A stretch of DNA of 64,000 nucleotides from Adiantum capillus-veneris (GCA_014529385.2 CM043969.1:14631446-14695445); one strand, 5' to 3'. Numbered from the stretch's first letter, positions 34,855 through 45,645 are shown. Translations and numbers: made by a program. The notes: generated by a model from the sequence alone, not told the origin.

Positions 34855-37800
34855 TCAAGGGGTCAAGGTAGGTTGCAAATCGAAGGCTTCCAGGTAAAGT
34901 GATAACACAGTTGGTGACTCTGCAAGTTCACCTTCTTCCATCCACTTAGCATCCATTGTTGGATAGTTTCTGAACTTTACCAAGTAACGCCTCGCAACCT
35001 TGCCTTTCACTTTCCTTTCTTTGTGTGCCAAAATCTGTTCAGGGAGCAAGATCTCGTCAAGTTCCTCGACTTCCGGCTGAAGTTCAGCTGGCATATCTTC
35101 TGGCACATCACCCACATAGGGTCTGAGAAGACTCACATGAAACGCATTGTGAATCTTCCAACTGTCAGGCAATTTCAGCCTATATGCAACATCACTGATT
35201 ATGTCGCATACTTGAAAAGGCCCATAGTAACGCATGCTGAGCTTTGGAAACAGTCTTTCCTTGCCCTTCATCTTCTTTAACCTTGCCTTTTCAAACCGTA
35301 GAAGCACCCAATCACCAAGTGAATATACCACTTCACGACGGTGACGATCAGCTGCTTTCTTTTGCTTTGCCTGAGTCCTTTCTAAGGCCACTTTGACCTT
35401 CTTGTACATTTCATCCATGTCTTGAACATACTTATCTGCTTCAAATATCTTGTCCTTTGTATGCAGTATGGGAGGAACTTTCTTGCCACCTTCAACTATC
35501 TCAAAAGGTGCCTTGCCAGTTGATGAATGCACTGTATTATTGTATGCATACTCCACCAATGGCAAATACTGCTCCCACTTTCCTTTATGTTCTGACACAT
35601 AGCACTTCAGCAGATCTAGGACAGTAGAATTTGCCTCTTCTGACTGCCCATCTGTTTGAGGATGAAATGACGAAGAGAATTTGAGCGTGGTACCCATATT
35701 CTCAAACAAGCCTTTCCAGAACAAACTAGTCATGCGTGGATCACGGTCGCTAACAATCGACTGTGGCATGCCATGATACTTGAAAATATTGCTCATAAAC
35801 AAGCGTGCCATCTGATCTGGCTTTATCTTCTTCCTGACAGGAATAAAATGAGCCTGTTTGCTGAATCTGCAAATAATGGTCCAAATACCATCATTTCCTG
35901 TCTGCGTTCTTGGAAGATCAAAGATAAAATCCATAGCAATACTTTCCCATGGTTTATCTGGAATAGGTAGTGGTTGCAATAACCCTGGTGCCTTTTGCCT
36001 GTCAAACTTGACCTTTTGGCATATTAGGCATTCTCGCACAAAGGCATCCACATCCCTTCTCAATGTAGGCCAATAGAAGAATGTCTCAACCGCTTTAACT
36101 GTAGCATCGATACCACGATGCCCTGCATACAGTGGGACATGACTCTCTTCCATAACTTTGCGTCGCAATGGCTTTGTGACACACAATCTGCCATGCATCA
36201 TCATGAACCCGTCTTTAAGAAGATAGTGTTCATGACGTTGTCCATCCATTAGTTGCTCGAAGACCCTTGCAAAATCTTCATCATTTGCATACTGTTCTCT
36301 CATATCATCAAGTTCATGATGATAAGGAATCGACACAGCTGAAATTTGTGGCTTCCTTGACAAGGCATCGGCCACAACGTTCTTCTTGCCTTCCACATGC
36401 ACAATCTGAAAATGGAACATGGACAAGATATTTGCCCATCGCATATGCTTTTCAGATAACTTTGTCTGTGTCAAGAAGTATCGCAAGGTCTGATGGTCCG
36501 TTTGGACAACGAAATCTGCACCTAGCAGGTAGTGTTTCCAACTTAAGAGCGCATGAATCACAGCCAGTAACTCTTTCTCATAGACCTGCATGGTCATCTC
36601 TGGCCCTTGCAAAATTCTGCTCTCATAGGCTACTACCCTGCCATCTTGCATTAGCACAGCACCAATGCTAGTACCGCAGGCATCACACTGGACCACAAAT
36701 GACTTCCTAAGATCTGGCAACACAATGACTGGATCCGAAGTCATCTTTTCCTTTAAGAGATTAAAAGCTAAAATCTCTTTTTGTGTCCATCTAAAGGTGA
36801 CTGCCTTCTTTTGAAGAGCATGTAAAGGTGAAGCAATCTCAGCGAAATTTCGAATAAACCTTCTGTAATAGGAGCATAGTCCCAAAAAGCTTCGGACATC
36901 ATGCACCGTCTTCAAATTTGGCCATGAGTTGATCGCTTCAACTTTTGCAGGATCCATTCTGACACCATCCTTTGAGACAATGTGTCCCAGAAAGTGAATC
37001 TCTTCCAGAAAAAATTCACTTTTCTTTGCATTGATGAGCAACCTATGACTGCGTAGCTCTTTGAACACAATGGCCAAGTGATGCCTATGCTCCTCTTCAT
37101 TCTTTGAGTAGACTATCATGTCATCAAAGAATGTACCAACAAACTGCTGGTGTGGACGGAAAATTCTGTCCATCATCCTATTAAACGTAGCAGGAGCATT
37201 TGTGAGACCAAAGGGCATCACTAAAAATTCGTAAAGGCCAAACGTTGTTCTAAAAGCAGTCTTGTGCACATCCTCTGATCTAATGCGGATCTGATGATAC
37301 CCACTCTTTAGATCTATCCTGCTAAACATAGCTGCTCCTTCTAATTTGTCCATAATATCATCAATTCTAGGTATAGGGAACCTATTCTTGATGGTATTCT
37401 TGTTCAGTGCACGGTAGTCGATGCACATACGCCATGAGCCATCCTTTTTCTGCACCAACAACACTGGAGAACAGAATGGAGATGAACTGGGCTGAATCAG
37501 CCCTTTTTCTAACAACTCCTGTACTTGGCCCATTATCTCTTTCTGCTGAGCCGCACTAACCCTGTATGGAGGCTTATTTGGTGGGCTACTGCCTGGCACC
37601 AAATCTATCGCATGGTCCTCGGGTCTCTCTGGCGGTAATTGAGACGGTAATGAATCGGAAAAACAGTCACTATACTGTTGTAAAAACATTGACCTTTCTT
37701 TATCTAGCACAGATAAATTTGATTCATCACAATCTGACACTTCACGTGCAAAAACCAAGTACGCAGAAAGATGCTTTTTCATTACAGAAGTAATAGCAGA

Positions 37801-39978
37801 AGCTGATACAGTAGGAATAGACTCCCCTTTAAGCTTTACATCCAGAATGTGAGTCTTTCCCCTGCTCTGTACAGTGATCTTTTTGTTGTAGGCATCCATG
37901 ATTCCCTGTACACGAAACAACCAAGGAATACCTAACAACACATCACATCCGTCCAGTGGCATGATGTAAAATTCTTCAGCATCTACATAGGACTGGATAT
38001 GTAGACGCAACTTTCCGATGATGGGTGTCACAGCCTCTGTATGGCCAGGACATGCCAAACCTGCCTCTGCTGTATACCCCATCTCTTCAGGTCTGATTCC
38101 CAACTTTGAAGCCAATTCTGGGGAAATAAAGTTGGCTTTGGCACCTGGATCAAAGAAGATAAGCACTGTTTGATCCCTAACCTTTCCCCATGCTCTGCAA
38201 AGCTCACTTGCATCTGAATTTGGCTTGTCGCCCACCATATCTGGCACTAGACCAGCCATGGGCTTCTTTCCTTTCTTGTCTTCCTTGTCTTCAGAATCAG
38301 CTGGCCTTTTCTTTGTAGGACAGTTGTAAGCGATGTGGCCAGGCTGCTCACATATAAAGCATTTGTTCTCTGTCCTCAGGACCTTCTTTTGCTCTTCTGA
38401 CTTGCGAGGAAAACGTCTTTTCCATTTCTTTGCTGGTCCTTTTTCTGATTCAGCCGTAGCTTTGTCTTTCCCTGTGTTGGCCGACTCCTGAGTCCCTTTA
38501 GGAGCCTCATTGGGAACGTGCTTCTTGGCTGAATTTTTCTTGCCTGATCCTGCCTTGACGCCAGTGTTAAATTCACAATCTTCTCCCTTGAGCAAACCAT
38601 TGCCAGTGTTTGCTACCTCGATGAGCTGCGTCAAAGTAGTGACTTTTGTCTTCGTACAGTACTTTCTCAATCCTTTAGGTAGGCCACAACAGTATTTTTC
38701 AATCTGTTCTGTCAATGGCACAAACCTATAGGAAGTTACTGGAAGTAGAGCTTTCCAAAACTTCCGATTGTAATCATCCAGATTTCTGCAAGTGGCAGCA
38801 TTTAGCTGGTGCCATTTTGTCATGACATCTGCTTCGAAATCATCAGATAACCATGCTGCTGCAAAAATCTGCTTGAAGTAAATCCATGTGGACGGAGCTT
38901 GCCCTTGAAGCAATAAAGTTGTCCACCATTGTCCCGCATTCCCTGTCAAGAAAGTGGCTGCCTTGCGGACCTTTGAAGCCTCTGTAAAGTTTCCCCCTGC
39001 ATAGGCCTTGTCAAACTGCTCGAGGAATGAGAGAGCCTTCTTCCTGTCATCAAACCCTGTAAAGGTCGTGAAAGTCACACCTTTGCCACCTTCTTTGTAC
39101 GGAGTTGGCCTCTCCAGCGGCGTTAGATTGTCATATGGAAGTGACTGAAACATGGGAACACTATTAGGGTTCATCTGTGTTCCTTGGCCGCTATTAACTT
39201 GACCTGGAAATGCCATATTTGGCTGCTGATTTGTAATTCCAGCCATACCAAAATTTGCTTGTGGCATCCCAAATTGGCCCTGAGTGCTCTGAAACCCTGG
39301 TTGCATACCCATGACACTGTACATGGGGTTAGGCATCATCGTTTGAGCACCCCCAAACACTGTTCCTGGCGTATAAAATTGATTTCCAGGTGCATGACCA
39401 GCCATGCTTTGGAATACGGATCCACCTCCAAAATAGCCAGGGTGTACTGAAGATGGTGGGAAGACCTGTTGCATAGCCTGTAGGTTGCTTCCCTGCCCAT
39501 TAGAACCAGCTATAGGCTGCTGAAAGGTGGCGGGCTGAATTGGTACAGCTTGAAAAACTGGCATCTCAGCCACCTGTTCTTGCACCTTAGGCACAGGTTG
39601 TGGAGACTGCATGTTCTCCGTCAAGTGTATAGGTGTTTCCATTGACTGTGCGGTATGAATCACCTGTGCTCGAGCCTTAACAGGCTTTTGAATATGATCC
39701 AGTGACCCAACTTGCTGAGACGGAACAGGAGGTTGCAGAAAGGCTAAAAACCTTGGATTCTGCATTACTTGTGTGAACATAGCCACAGCAGTAGCCAACT
39801 GGGTCCTGAATATATCATCATCCGTCTGTGGTGGTCTTGAGGACTCACCCACTTCATGTGTCTGTTGACCCTGTGAAGAGGAAACCTCTTCAGTCACATC
39901 ATCTGGTCTATCAGCCATAATTGCAATTCCCTGTGTCTGGTCTATGATCCCTGTGTCTTCAAGCCCAAAACTGACCAA
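34855..39978 (-). CDS. Chromovirus gag-pol polyprotein with chromodomain
   Basis: An uninterrupted frame of 1707 residues. The likely start is MADRPDD at residue 21 (39918), because 39978 lies only 47 bp inside the LTR. Residues about 60-290 are rich in Gln, Met, Gly, Phe and Pro. The capsid spans about 310-470, and the knuckle is C540-C543-H548-C553. Protease has D610-P-G-A. Reverse transcriptase spans 800-1000 with FDDM at 951-954. RNase H spans 1090-1215, with D1099 and D1161 visible. Integrase has H1280, H1287, C1317 and C1320, then D1350, D1411 and E1447 (DD35E). The chromodomain is at about 1637-1698 (YLVKFRNYP, DAKWMEEGEL). In this family the chromodomain directs integration to marked chromatin. 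All enzymatic motifs appear intact. Confidence 0.97.
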   Translation of the reverse strand: MVSFGLEDTGIIDQTQGIAIMADRPDDVTEEVSSSQGQQTHEVGESSRPPQTDDDIFRTQLATAVAMFTQVMQNPRFLAFLQPPVPSQQVGSLDHIQKPVKARAQVIHTAQSMETPIHLTENMQSPQPVPKVQEQVAEMPVFQAVPIQPATFQQPIAGSNGQGSNLQAMQQVFPPSSVHPGYFGGGSVFQSMAGHAPGNQFYTPGTVFGGAQTMMPNPMYSVMGMQPGFQSTQGQFGMPQANFGMAGITNQQPNMAFPGQVNSGQGTQMNPNSVPMFQSLPYDNLTPLERPTPYKEGGKGVTFTTFTGFDDRKKALSFLEQFDKAYAGGNFTEASKVRKAATFLTGNAGQWWTTLLLQGQAPSTWIYFKQIFAAAWLSDDFEADVMTKWHQLNAATCRNLDDYNRKFWKALLPVTSYRFVPLTEQIEKYCCGLPKGLRKYCTKTKVTTLTQLIEVANTGNGLLKGEDCEFNTGVKAGSGKKNSAKKHVPNEAPKGTQESANTGKDKATAESEKGPAKKWKRRFPRKSEEQKKVLRTENKCFICEQPGHIAYNCPTKKRPADSEDKEDKKGKKPMAGLVPDMVGDKPNSDASELCRAWGKVRDQTVLIFFDPGAKANFISPELASKLGIRPEEMGYTAEAGLACPGHTEAVTPIIGKLRLHIQSYVDAEEFYIMPLDGCDVLLGIPWLFRVQGIMDAYNKKITVQSRGKTHILDVKLKGESIPTVSASAITSVMKKHLSAYLVFAREVSDCDESNLSVLDKERSMFLQQYSDCFSDSLPSQLPPERPEDHAIDLVPGSSPPNKPPYRVSAAQQKEIMGQVQELLEKGLIQPSSSPFCSPVLLVQKKDGSWRMCIDYRALNKNTIKNRFPIPRIDDIMDKLEGAAMFSRIDLKSGYHQIRIRSEDVHKTAFRTTFGLYEFLVMPFGLTNAPATFNRMMDRIFRPHQQFVGTFFDDMIVYSKNEEEHRHHLAIVFKELRSHRLLINAKKSEFFLEEIHFLGHIVSKDGVRMDPAKVEAINSWPNLKTVHDVRSFLGLCSYYRRFIRNFAEIASPLHALQKKAVTFRWTQKEILAFNLLKEKMTSDPVIVLPDLRKSFVVQCDACGTSIGAVLMQDGRVVAYESRILQGPEMTMQVYEKELLAVIHALLSWKHYLLGADFVVQTDHQTLRYFLTQTKLSEKHMRWANILSMFHFQIVHVEGKKNVVADALSRKPQISAVSIPYHHELDDMREQYANDEDFARVFEQLMDGQRHEHYLLKDGFMMMHGRLCVTKPLRRKVMEESHVPLYAGHRGIDATVKAVETFFYWPTLRRDVDAFVRECLICQKVKFDRQKAPGLLQPLPIPDKPWESIAMDFIFDLPRTQTGNDGIWTIICRFSKQAHFIPVRKKIKPDQMARLFMSNIFKYHGMPQSIVSDRDPRMTSLFWKGLFENMGTTLKFSSSFHPQTDGQSEEANSTVLDLLKCYVSEHKGKWEQYLPLVEYAYNNTVHSSTGKAPFEIVEGGKKVPPILHTKDKIFEADKYVQDMDEMYKKVKVALERTQAKQKKAADRHRREVVYSLGDWVLLRFEKARLKKMKGKERLFPKLSMRYYGPFQVCDIISDVAYRLKLPDSWKIHNAFHVSLLRPYVGDVPEDMPAELQPEVEELDEILLPEQILAHKERKVKGKVARRYLVKFRNYPTMDAKWMEEGELAESPTVLSLYLEAFDLQPTLTP

Positions 39979-40007
39979 GGCTCACTTCTATGGGAAAAAG
40001 TGATTTA

Positions 40008-40025
40008 ATCCCGTCGATGGAACCA
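40008..40025 (-). other. Primer binding site of chromovirus
   Basis: The minus strand reads TGGTTCCATCGACGGGAT, immediately adjacent to the 5' LTR. It begins with TGG, the complement of a tRNA CCA end, but it is not the iMet site used by the copia elements. I could not assign the tRNA. Confidence 0.75.
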
Positions 40026-41502
40026 TGTAACCGGCCTGTTCAATCCAAAAAGGGCGGTAGACTTTACTTTAAACCTTGATTTAGTTTTCACCCATTATTA
40101 GTCGTCTATTTTACCAGTACTTTCAAGACACAACAAAGGGGAGAGGGATACAGGCTGCTAGATTGCACCTGTATGAGTAGACGGACACCAGATTGGCCCC
40201 TAACTTAGGCGCCCCTTTCGGTATTTCTTTATTGTTCAAAAGAGGGAATAAACGCTGTGGTTCCTACAAGCTGCCCCGCACAAACTCGGCTGAATTTCCA
40301 CTGTTCCAGCTCGATTTCGGTAGCATAACTGTACTAGAACCCTTCACAATCAATATTCCCACGCATTGATCGACTTTCCCGACGCATACGGGCACATTGC
40401 AAAACTTGGCGAGAATCTGCAGCACGCTGAATTCTCTGTTTTCAGCCCTGAAAATGCGCCAGATCACCTGTACAGCGGTCCCCTTGCGTCCCCGAACCTC
40501 CTGGGGGTATTAGGGTCCGTTTAGGGCCAAAACCCTAAACCTGCAAAAATACACAGCAGGCTGTAATTCACTGTTTCGGGCTCCGTTTCGCGTGCCGGTC
40601 GCATCCCTAGCAAGTCCTCGAGCTCCCGCACCTGTAGGGCTACTTGCCCTTTGAATCGGACGAGATTTCTGGCGTGAAACCTCTCCGAATTCACCTGTAC
40701 CTGCGGGGGGATTAGCCGCTAGCTAATCCAGTACCTGTGCAAGAGGCTCTTGCCTCGGCAATCGCGCATGAACCCACACAACTGTACATTGGTCAAATGA
40801 AAAGCCCACTAGAGGGGCATAACATACTGCCAAAGGGGAGAGAGAGGGCAGTGCGTAGCGTGCAGGGCATCACTCCTGGCACCGCACTGTGCATAAGAGG
40901 GAAAGCAAGCACTCCATAGCTCTTAACCTGTGACAGAGACTTGCAAAATGAGCCTCCCAGCTATAAATCACGTTTTTGCCTTCTCTATAAGTAGTAAACT
41001 GGCCTCAGAGTGCCAAGTGTCACTCATTTGTGCATTTTCCCGCTTTAGACCCTCGGGTCTAAAAATCTCTCACCTGCAGCCTCTGTTGACTTGGCCACAG
41101 AGTAACAAAATGATCCCCATGTCAAACTGCACGTAATGACGCGAAGACATTTTCAGGTCCCAAAATAGCAGTTCCCTAAATTTTAGGAGATGCTGCCATT
41201 ATATCTTTCTAGGTCATCCGACCCTCTTTGTACACTGCGGCCACATCCAGAACTGAAATGTAGCCTCTGTAGCAAAGGATTCCACTTTGGCTAGTCAATG
41301 ACCCCACTTGGCTAACCATAGTCCTTGTCCAACCTTAGTGCTCTCTTGCCCTCAGGCCTGGACTCCCTCTGGACAGTTCCACACTAGCTATGCAATGCAG
41401 GGCAGTTAGATTTCCCGAGGGGTGTTTCCAAAAAGTGAAAGTAAATAGATAATAAGAAAGAAATCAACAAAAAGGATAGATAGTAGTCACACGCTGGTGA
41501 CA
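40026..41502 (-). repeat. 5' LTR of chromovirus
   Basis: 1477 bp and essentially identical to 32805-34281. The promoter must be inside it. A TATAAA-like CTATAAAT on the plus strand near 40970 is in the wrong orientation to count. Confidence 0.96.
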
Positions 41503-41507
41503 CAGGC

Positions 41508-42265
41508 TTCTCCTAGACATGGGACAAAAACTGGTTCAATAGACAATGACTCTAAAAGAAACGACGTACTAGACCACACATATCCAGCACTTGCACGTAG
41601 ACGGCAGTCACTGAACATTCACATCACTATCCCCGTCGAGATCTTAGATGAGAATCATGATCATTATAACTTTTTTGGCAATCACATCCATACCGCACTG
41701 ATCTTTCCACGAATGTCTTGATCTACTAAATCTCGTTACTATCACATCCACATCACCCCTCAGGTGACTAAGACAAAATGATGCAGTCATTTCATCTACT
41801 AAACACAATACATACATGAGAGAGCACATGTAACAAATTCATTTTAAAAATTCCCATTTTATAGTACTTTTTACATAAAGTCATTCAACAGAATATTGCC
41901 AGCTTGTCAGTATCCTTCAAATCTCAAAAGAAATCAGTGACTTTATTCCATTGAGGCAACTTGTGACAAAGGAACGGAGTAACTCCCCTCTTGTGCAGTC
42001 TGCATCGCACCAAATTCAACCTGCTGATTCATCGGTAGCTCTTGGAATAGTTGGTGCTAGACCAAAAGCCTCAAGGTAAAGCTCAAGTATCTACAAAGTC
42101 CTCCTCCATCCACTTGGCATCAAGAGCCGAATAATTCTTGAACTAGATCAAATACCATTTACCTTTCACTTTCCTTTCCTTGTGAGCCACGACCTGTTTG
42201 GGAATGAGTATCTCTTCCGTCTCTTCCACTTATGGTTGCTTGTGTGGCTCCCTATCCACTGGCAC
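41508..42265 (-). pseudogene. Older chromovirus 3' end relic
   Basis: 42260-42030 on the minus strand gives, in broken frames, a chromodomain-like stretch (AKWMEED-type residues near 42110) preceded by a HKERKVKG-type motif near 42180. It resembles the tail of the intact element but is clearly diverged. The rest (41508-42030) would be its 3' untranslated part and has no recognisable feature. Confidence 0.6.
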
Positions 42266-42271
42266 TTCACC

Positions 42272-42644
42272 TGTTACGTCCCCAAACATCAAGATGGGCG
42301 CCTGCAATACGTCCGGCCAGTGTGAACTTGGCCCTTTGGTTATGAAGTCCTATAAATAGGACTTGAGTCTCATTTGTGCGACATCAGGGTGTGATCACTA
42401 CACTTGGACTCTAGGCCCTTGGCAGCCCTACCCGCACACCCGGACTAGTGTGGGCTTGGTGGTATGGGACACAAGCCCTTGTGGTAGAGGCTAGCTCGTT
42501 GGCTACAGGCTCCTAAGCTCGGGGGTGAGCCATATTGGCTCTAAGGCTCGGAGGTGAGCCTGATGTCCGCTCACTGCGTGTGTCTACGTGTGAGTTTGAC
42601 TTGTGTCATGTTGTGTGTAGGATGGATCTGGGTAGGGATTAACA
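42272..42644 (+). repeat. Probable LTR with adjacent primer site
   Basis: A 373-bp block begins TGTTACGTCCCC and ends GGATTAACA. One base later the plus strand reads TGGTATCAAAGA (42646-42657), a tRNA-iMet-type primer site. This is the arrangement of a 5' LTR. It cuts the chromovirus relic on its left. No coding region of the element follows, so it is a remnant. No second copy is in the window to confirm the ends. Confidence 0.6.
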
Positions 42645-42657
42645 TTGGTATCAAAGA

Positions 42658-43175
42658 CAAATCCTGCTCGTATGCTCGTACAACATGGCAACGTACACAA
42701 AACCGCTAGAGCTCATGGGGCCATGATGGCCAAGCCTAACAGGCTCTCCCAACTCTCGTATAGGGTGGTATGGGATGCTACTAGCGAGTGAGGAGGGCAA
42801 GGGGGGCACATGCCAACCAGTGATGAAAAGCTTGTGAGTTTTTTTCTCACAGGTTTTCGTGTGCGAGATGTTGATTGTCAGTGGCAGTCACGTGGATGCT
42901 TGATGTGTCAGTTTGGCCTCTCGAAAACCAATGTGTGCTTGAGTGTGTTCTTAAGAGCTGCCACTCTGGGCACACGACAACACTCTCCGTAGCATATTAC
43001 GGTGAGAGTGTCTTTTTCATTTTGGAGTATGTTTTGCAAGTAATAGAGATGGAGTACATTTTCTCAAGAGCGAGGAGTCTTGGTTTTATCTTCGGAAGTG
43101 GCGGGCTTCTGGTCTTGCTTGGTAGTAGGGAAGTTGCATCAAAACAATGTGGGCCGCTATAATGGGCGGCGGCAT
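42658..43175. other. Unassigned stretch
   Basis: It is presumably the leader of the element whose LTR ends at 42644. No domain was recognised in the 60-95-codon frames. Confidence 0.4.
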
Positions 43176-44920
43176 CAAAGCAGCTGCTCGTATGCCTTCA
43201 CTCTCTGCCCATCTGCTCAACTGCTGCTCAAGGATAGATGCATACAACCATGCCAATGTGTGTCCAATCATAATAGTACGGTAGTTTCCAGGCTCCGTAG
43301 GATCACCTGCCTGGAAGATAGGCACAATAGTAGACAGTCTCCAAGTCTCAAGGTAGACACTCACACATGACACGATTGAAGAGAACTGCAAGAACCTCTG
43401 CCAGTATATCTCTAGCATGTATAAAGTTCTGTACTACTAGACCATCATGATCATATGCCCTCCTGGTCCTCATCCTGTCAATGGGCGTCTTTACCATCTC
43501 AGTGGTAAAGAAGGTACTCATAGATGGGCATGGCTCGGAGGATCTAAAAGGGGTGTCTGTCCAGGGACCGTATATAAGGATGTTGCATACTGACCCCACA
43601 CATCAGAAGAAGTAATCACTGTGGGAAGGGAGTGCTCATGAAAGAAACGCCATGCCTCTCCTGAGTCTCTACTCAAGAACAACTAGTATAAGTCTCGTTC
43701 CATTTGAGCTAGGATTCAGGAATGCTCGCTTCTTCCGTCGCACAAGGCACCTGAAGGCTATCCGAGACTGTCTGTAATTGATGATCCCTACGAGAAGATC
43801 TCTTTGAAGCTGTGCTCTCGTCTATCTACACTCCTCGTCATACCAACTGTTTTGAGGCATGGTCCCAGAACGGTGTCTCTGATTAGGTTGTGTGTGTGGG
43901 TATGCCTCTGCTACTGCATCATGCAATGTCTCAGTCAGTAAAGTGGTGATCTCCTCCACTGAGAGTCCTGGCTTGGCTGCCGTACATAGACGACTATAGA
44001 TCTCCTCTGTATAAACATGGTCCGTCTCTAGTGTAAATGTATAGTGGGTATGTGTCCTCCCTCCTAACACCTGGGCTGTATTGTACTGAAAAAAGACGGA
44101 AAGTGTCAAGAGAGCATGATCCACTGCTACACCCACTCGTCTTGGTCCTATTGTGAAATCTTGAATGCAAGGAATGAAGCTCGGATGTGCCATGACATAG
44201 TCCACTGTGCTGGGGCCATTCCTGTGTGGAAAGCATGTGAAACCAGCCGCTCTAGGGAAACGTTGTAGGCCATTAAGTATCGCCAGACCATGTGTAGTTT
44301 CCATCTCCGTGAGATGTCTCTCATACTCTGTCTCCTCTCTATCTCGTGAATGTCTATCAAGCCCCAAATCTCCTACATCCAGTTCTCTACGCATCTCCTC
44401 TGAAGTGTCATAGAAGACTGTTTGAGCATTGCCCGTCCAGGCATTGAAGTCCCCTAGGAGGATGATGTCACCATCCTTGGAAAACTCCCATATGTCATTG
44501 TCTAGGATTGAGAAAGGTGACTGACCTCTAGGCCTAGCGCAAGCTGATGTACGGGGGGGAAAGTAGCATATGGCAATGTATAAAAATCAGCCTGTGTCGG
44601 GTCTCAACCTCACCCACATGTATCTAGCATGATCGTCTCTTCGTACAATGTGTAGAAGTGGCTGTAGCTCCTCTCTGAATAATACTTCTACTCCCCCCGA
44701 TCCTTTGCTCCCATGCTTAGATCGTGTCAGATCGGCAAGCTGTCTCTCATCTATATCCTGTCACATATGGCATCATCTGTCCAGGGGCCTAATGAGTCTC
44801 TGAGAAAAATATAATGTCCCTGTCTCGAAAGCTATCCTCGAAGGCGCCCACATCCAACCTATAAGATCCATTACAATTCCAGGCTGCCATCTTCAGTATG
44901 GTCCCATAGGTCTCACACCG
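43176..44920 (-). pseudogene. LINE A ORF2: endonuclease and RT start
   Basis: The frame runs directly on from the ORF1 stop: CGG TGT GAG, then an ATG at 44890-44888, then AAWNCNGSYRLD, the start of an APE endonuclease. A stop follows after FFSETH (near 44797). 44394-43822 carries the endonuclease C-terminus (VDYVMAHPSF, VAVDHALL). 43599-43086 carries the reverse transcriptase entrance (RRAYDHDGLV, GNYRTIMIGHTLA). Frame changes and truncation make it inactive. Confidence 0.85.
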
Positions 44921-45574
44921 TCATGTAGAGCGTCGCTCTACAATCACCACCCGACCATCTTTGTAGAAGGCAATCAAGGCAGTCTTTCCCTTCTCCATTG
45001 TTGTAATCTCTAGCATCACCTCTCTCATGCAAGCTAGTTGCAAGAGAGTGAGATCATCACCGAGAAAAATACATGTCTTCTTGAGGGTTGGCCTCTTCTT
45101 CAAGAACTCCTTCTCCAAGGAGGGGAAACGTAGTATGAGTGCTCTTTGCTTTGAGGACTCTGCCGGGCCTTCACTTCTCTTGCCACCCTCCATGCCTTTG
45201 TGTGTAAAGGCTTCTCCATTCCCATCATGGACATGAGGCTTGTGACCTCTTTTTCAACATTATTGACATCCTTGAGGCCGGTTACCCTCACATGTAAGAA
45301 AGTAACCGCTTTTTTTGCTCTTCTTCGAGGGTCATGTTAATAATGGCAGGTGTAGAAGATGTCTCTTTACCTTTCCCTATTTTCGAACCTTGATCACATT
45401 TCTCAGCCGCCTCCACTTTCTTTTGTGTCTTGGTGATGACCTCGACCCAAGATGACTTCTTTTCCTCCTCCTCCTTGATGACCCGCATTGTTCTTTAATT
45501 GTGTTCAGCTCCTCCATCATGGAACTGAAATTCCCCTTCTTCAAGTCACCCACTTTTGACTTCAAGAAGCTCAC
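44921..45574 (-). pseudogene. LINE A ORF1, 3' part
   Basis: The readable end is ALILRFPSLEKEFLKKRPTL, then IFLGDDLTLLQLA and a basic end ERRST followed by TGA. Upstream pieces at 45100-45574 in shifted frames carry the linker and part of the coiled coil (EELNTIKEQ). It has the same architecture as the ORF1 of copies B and C. Confidence 0.85.
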
Positions 45575-45645
45575 CTTGTAGATAAATGCGAAAAACTAAA
45601 TACAAAGTATTAGATAAACTTCTTAGGAGCATTCTGGGTGTCTGG

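Larger units (their letters stand above)
32805..41502 (-). mobile_element. Complete young Ty3/gypsy chromovirus
   Basis: An 8698-bp minus-strand element. LTRs of 1477 bp lie at 32805-34281 (3') and 40026-41502 (5'), and the duplication CAGGC flanks it at 32800-32804 and 41503-41507. A single uninterrupted gag-pol frame ends in a chromodomain, and a primer site and polypurine tract are in place. The only LTR difference I noticed is TGAAACC versus TGTAACC at their left ends, so the insertion is very recent. It looks capable of transposition. Confidence 0.97.
43176..45588 (-). mobile_element. LINE copy A, truncated at both ends
   Basis: It holds the second half of ORF1 (45574-44921) and ORF2 from the endonuclease start into the reverse transcriptase N-terminus, stopping around 43176 after WAESEGIRAA. 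The 3' half of ORF2 and the GAAAT tail are missing, which is unusual because LINEs normally lose their 5' end. It abuts copy B head to tail at about 45588. Confidence 0.85.

Noticed and set aside
44921..44926. ATGA overlap as a stop-restart signal for LINE ORF2
   Set aside because: The ATG frame runs into a stop after 3 codons in copy A and within about 25 codons in B and C, and it is not the endonuclease frame.
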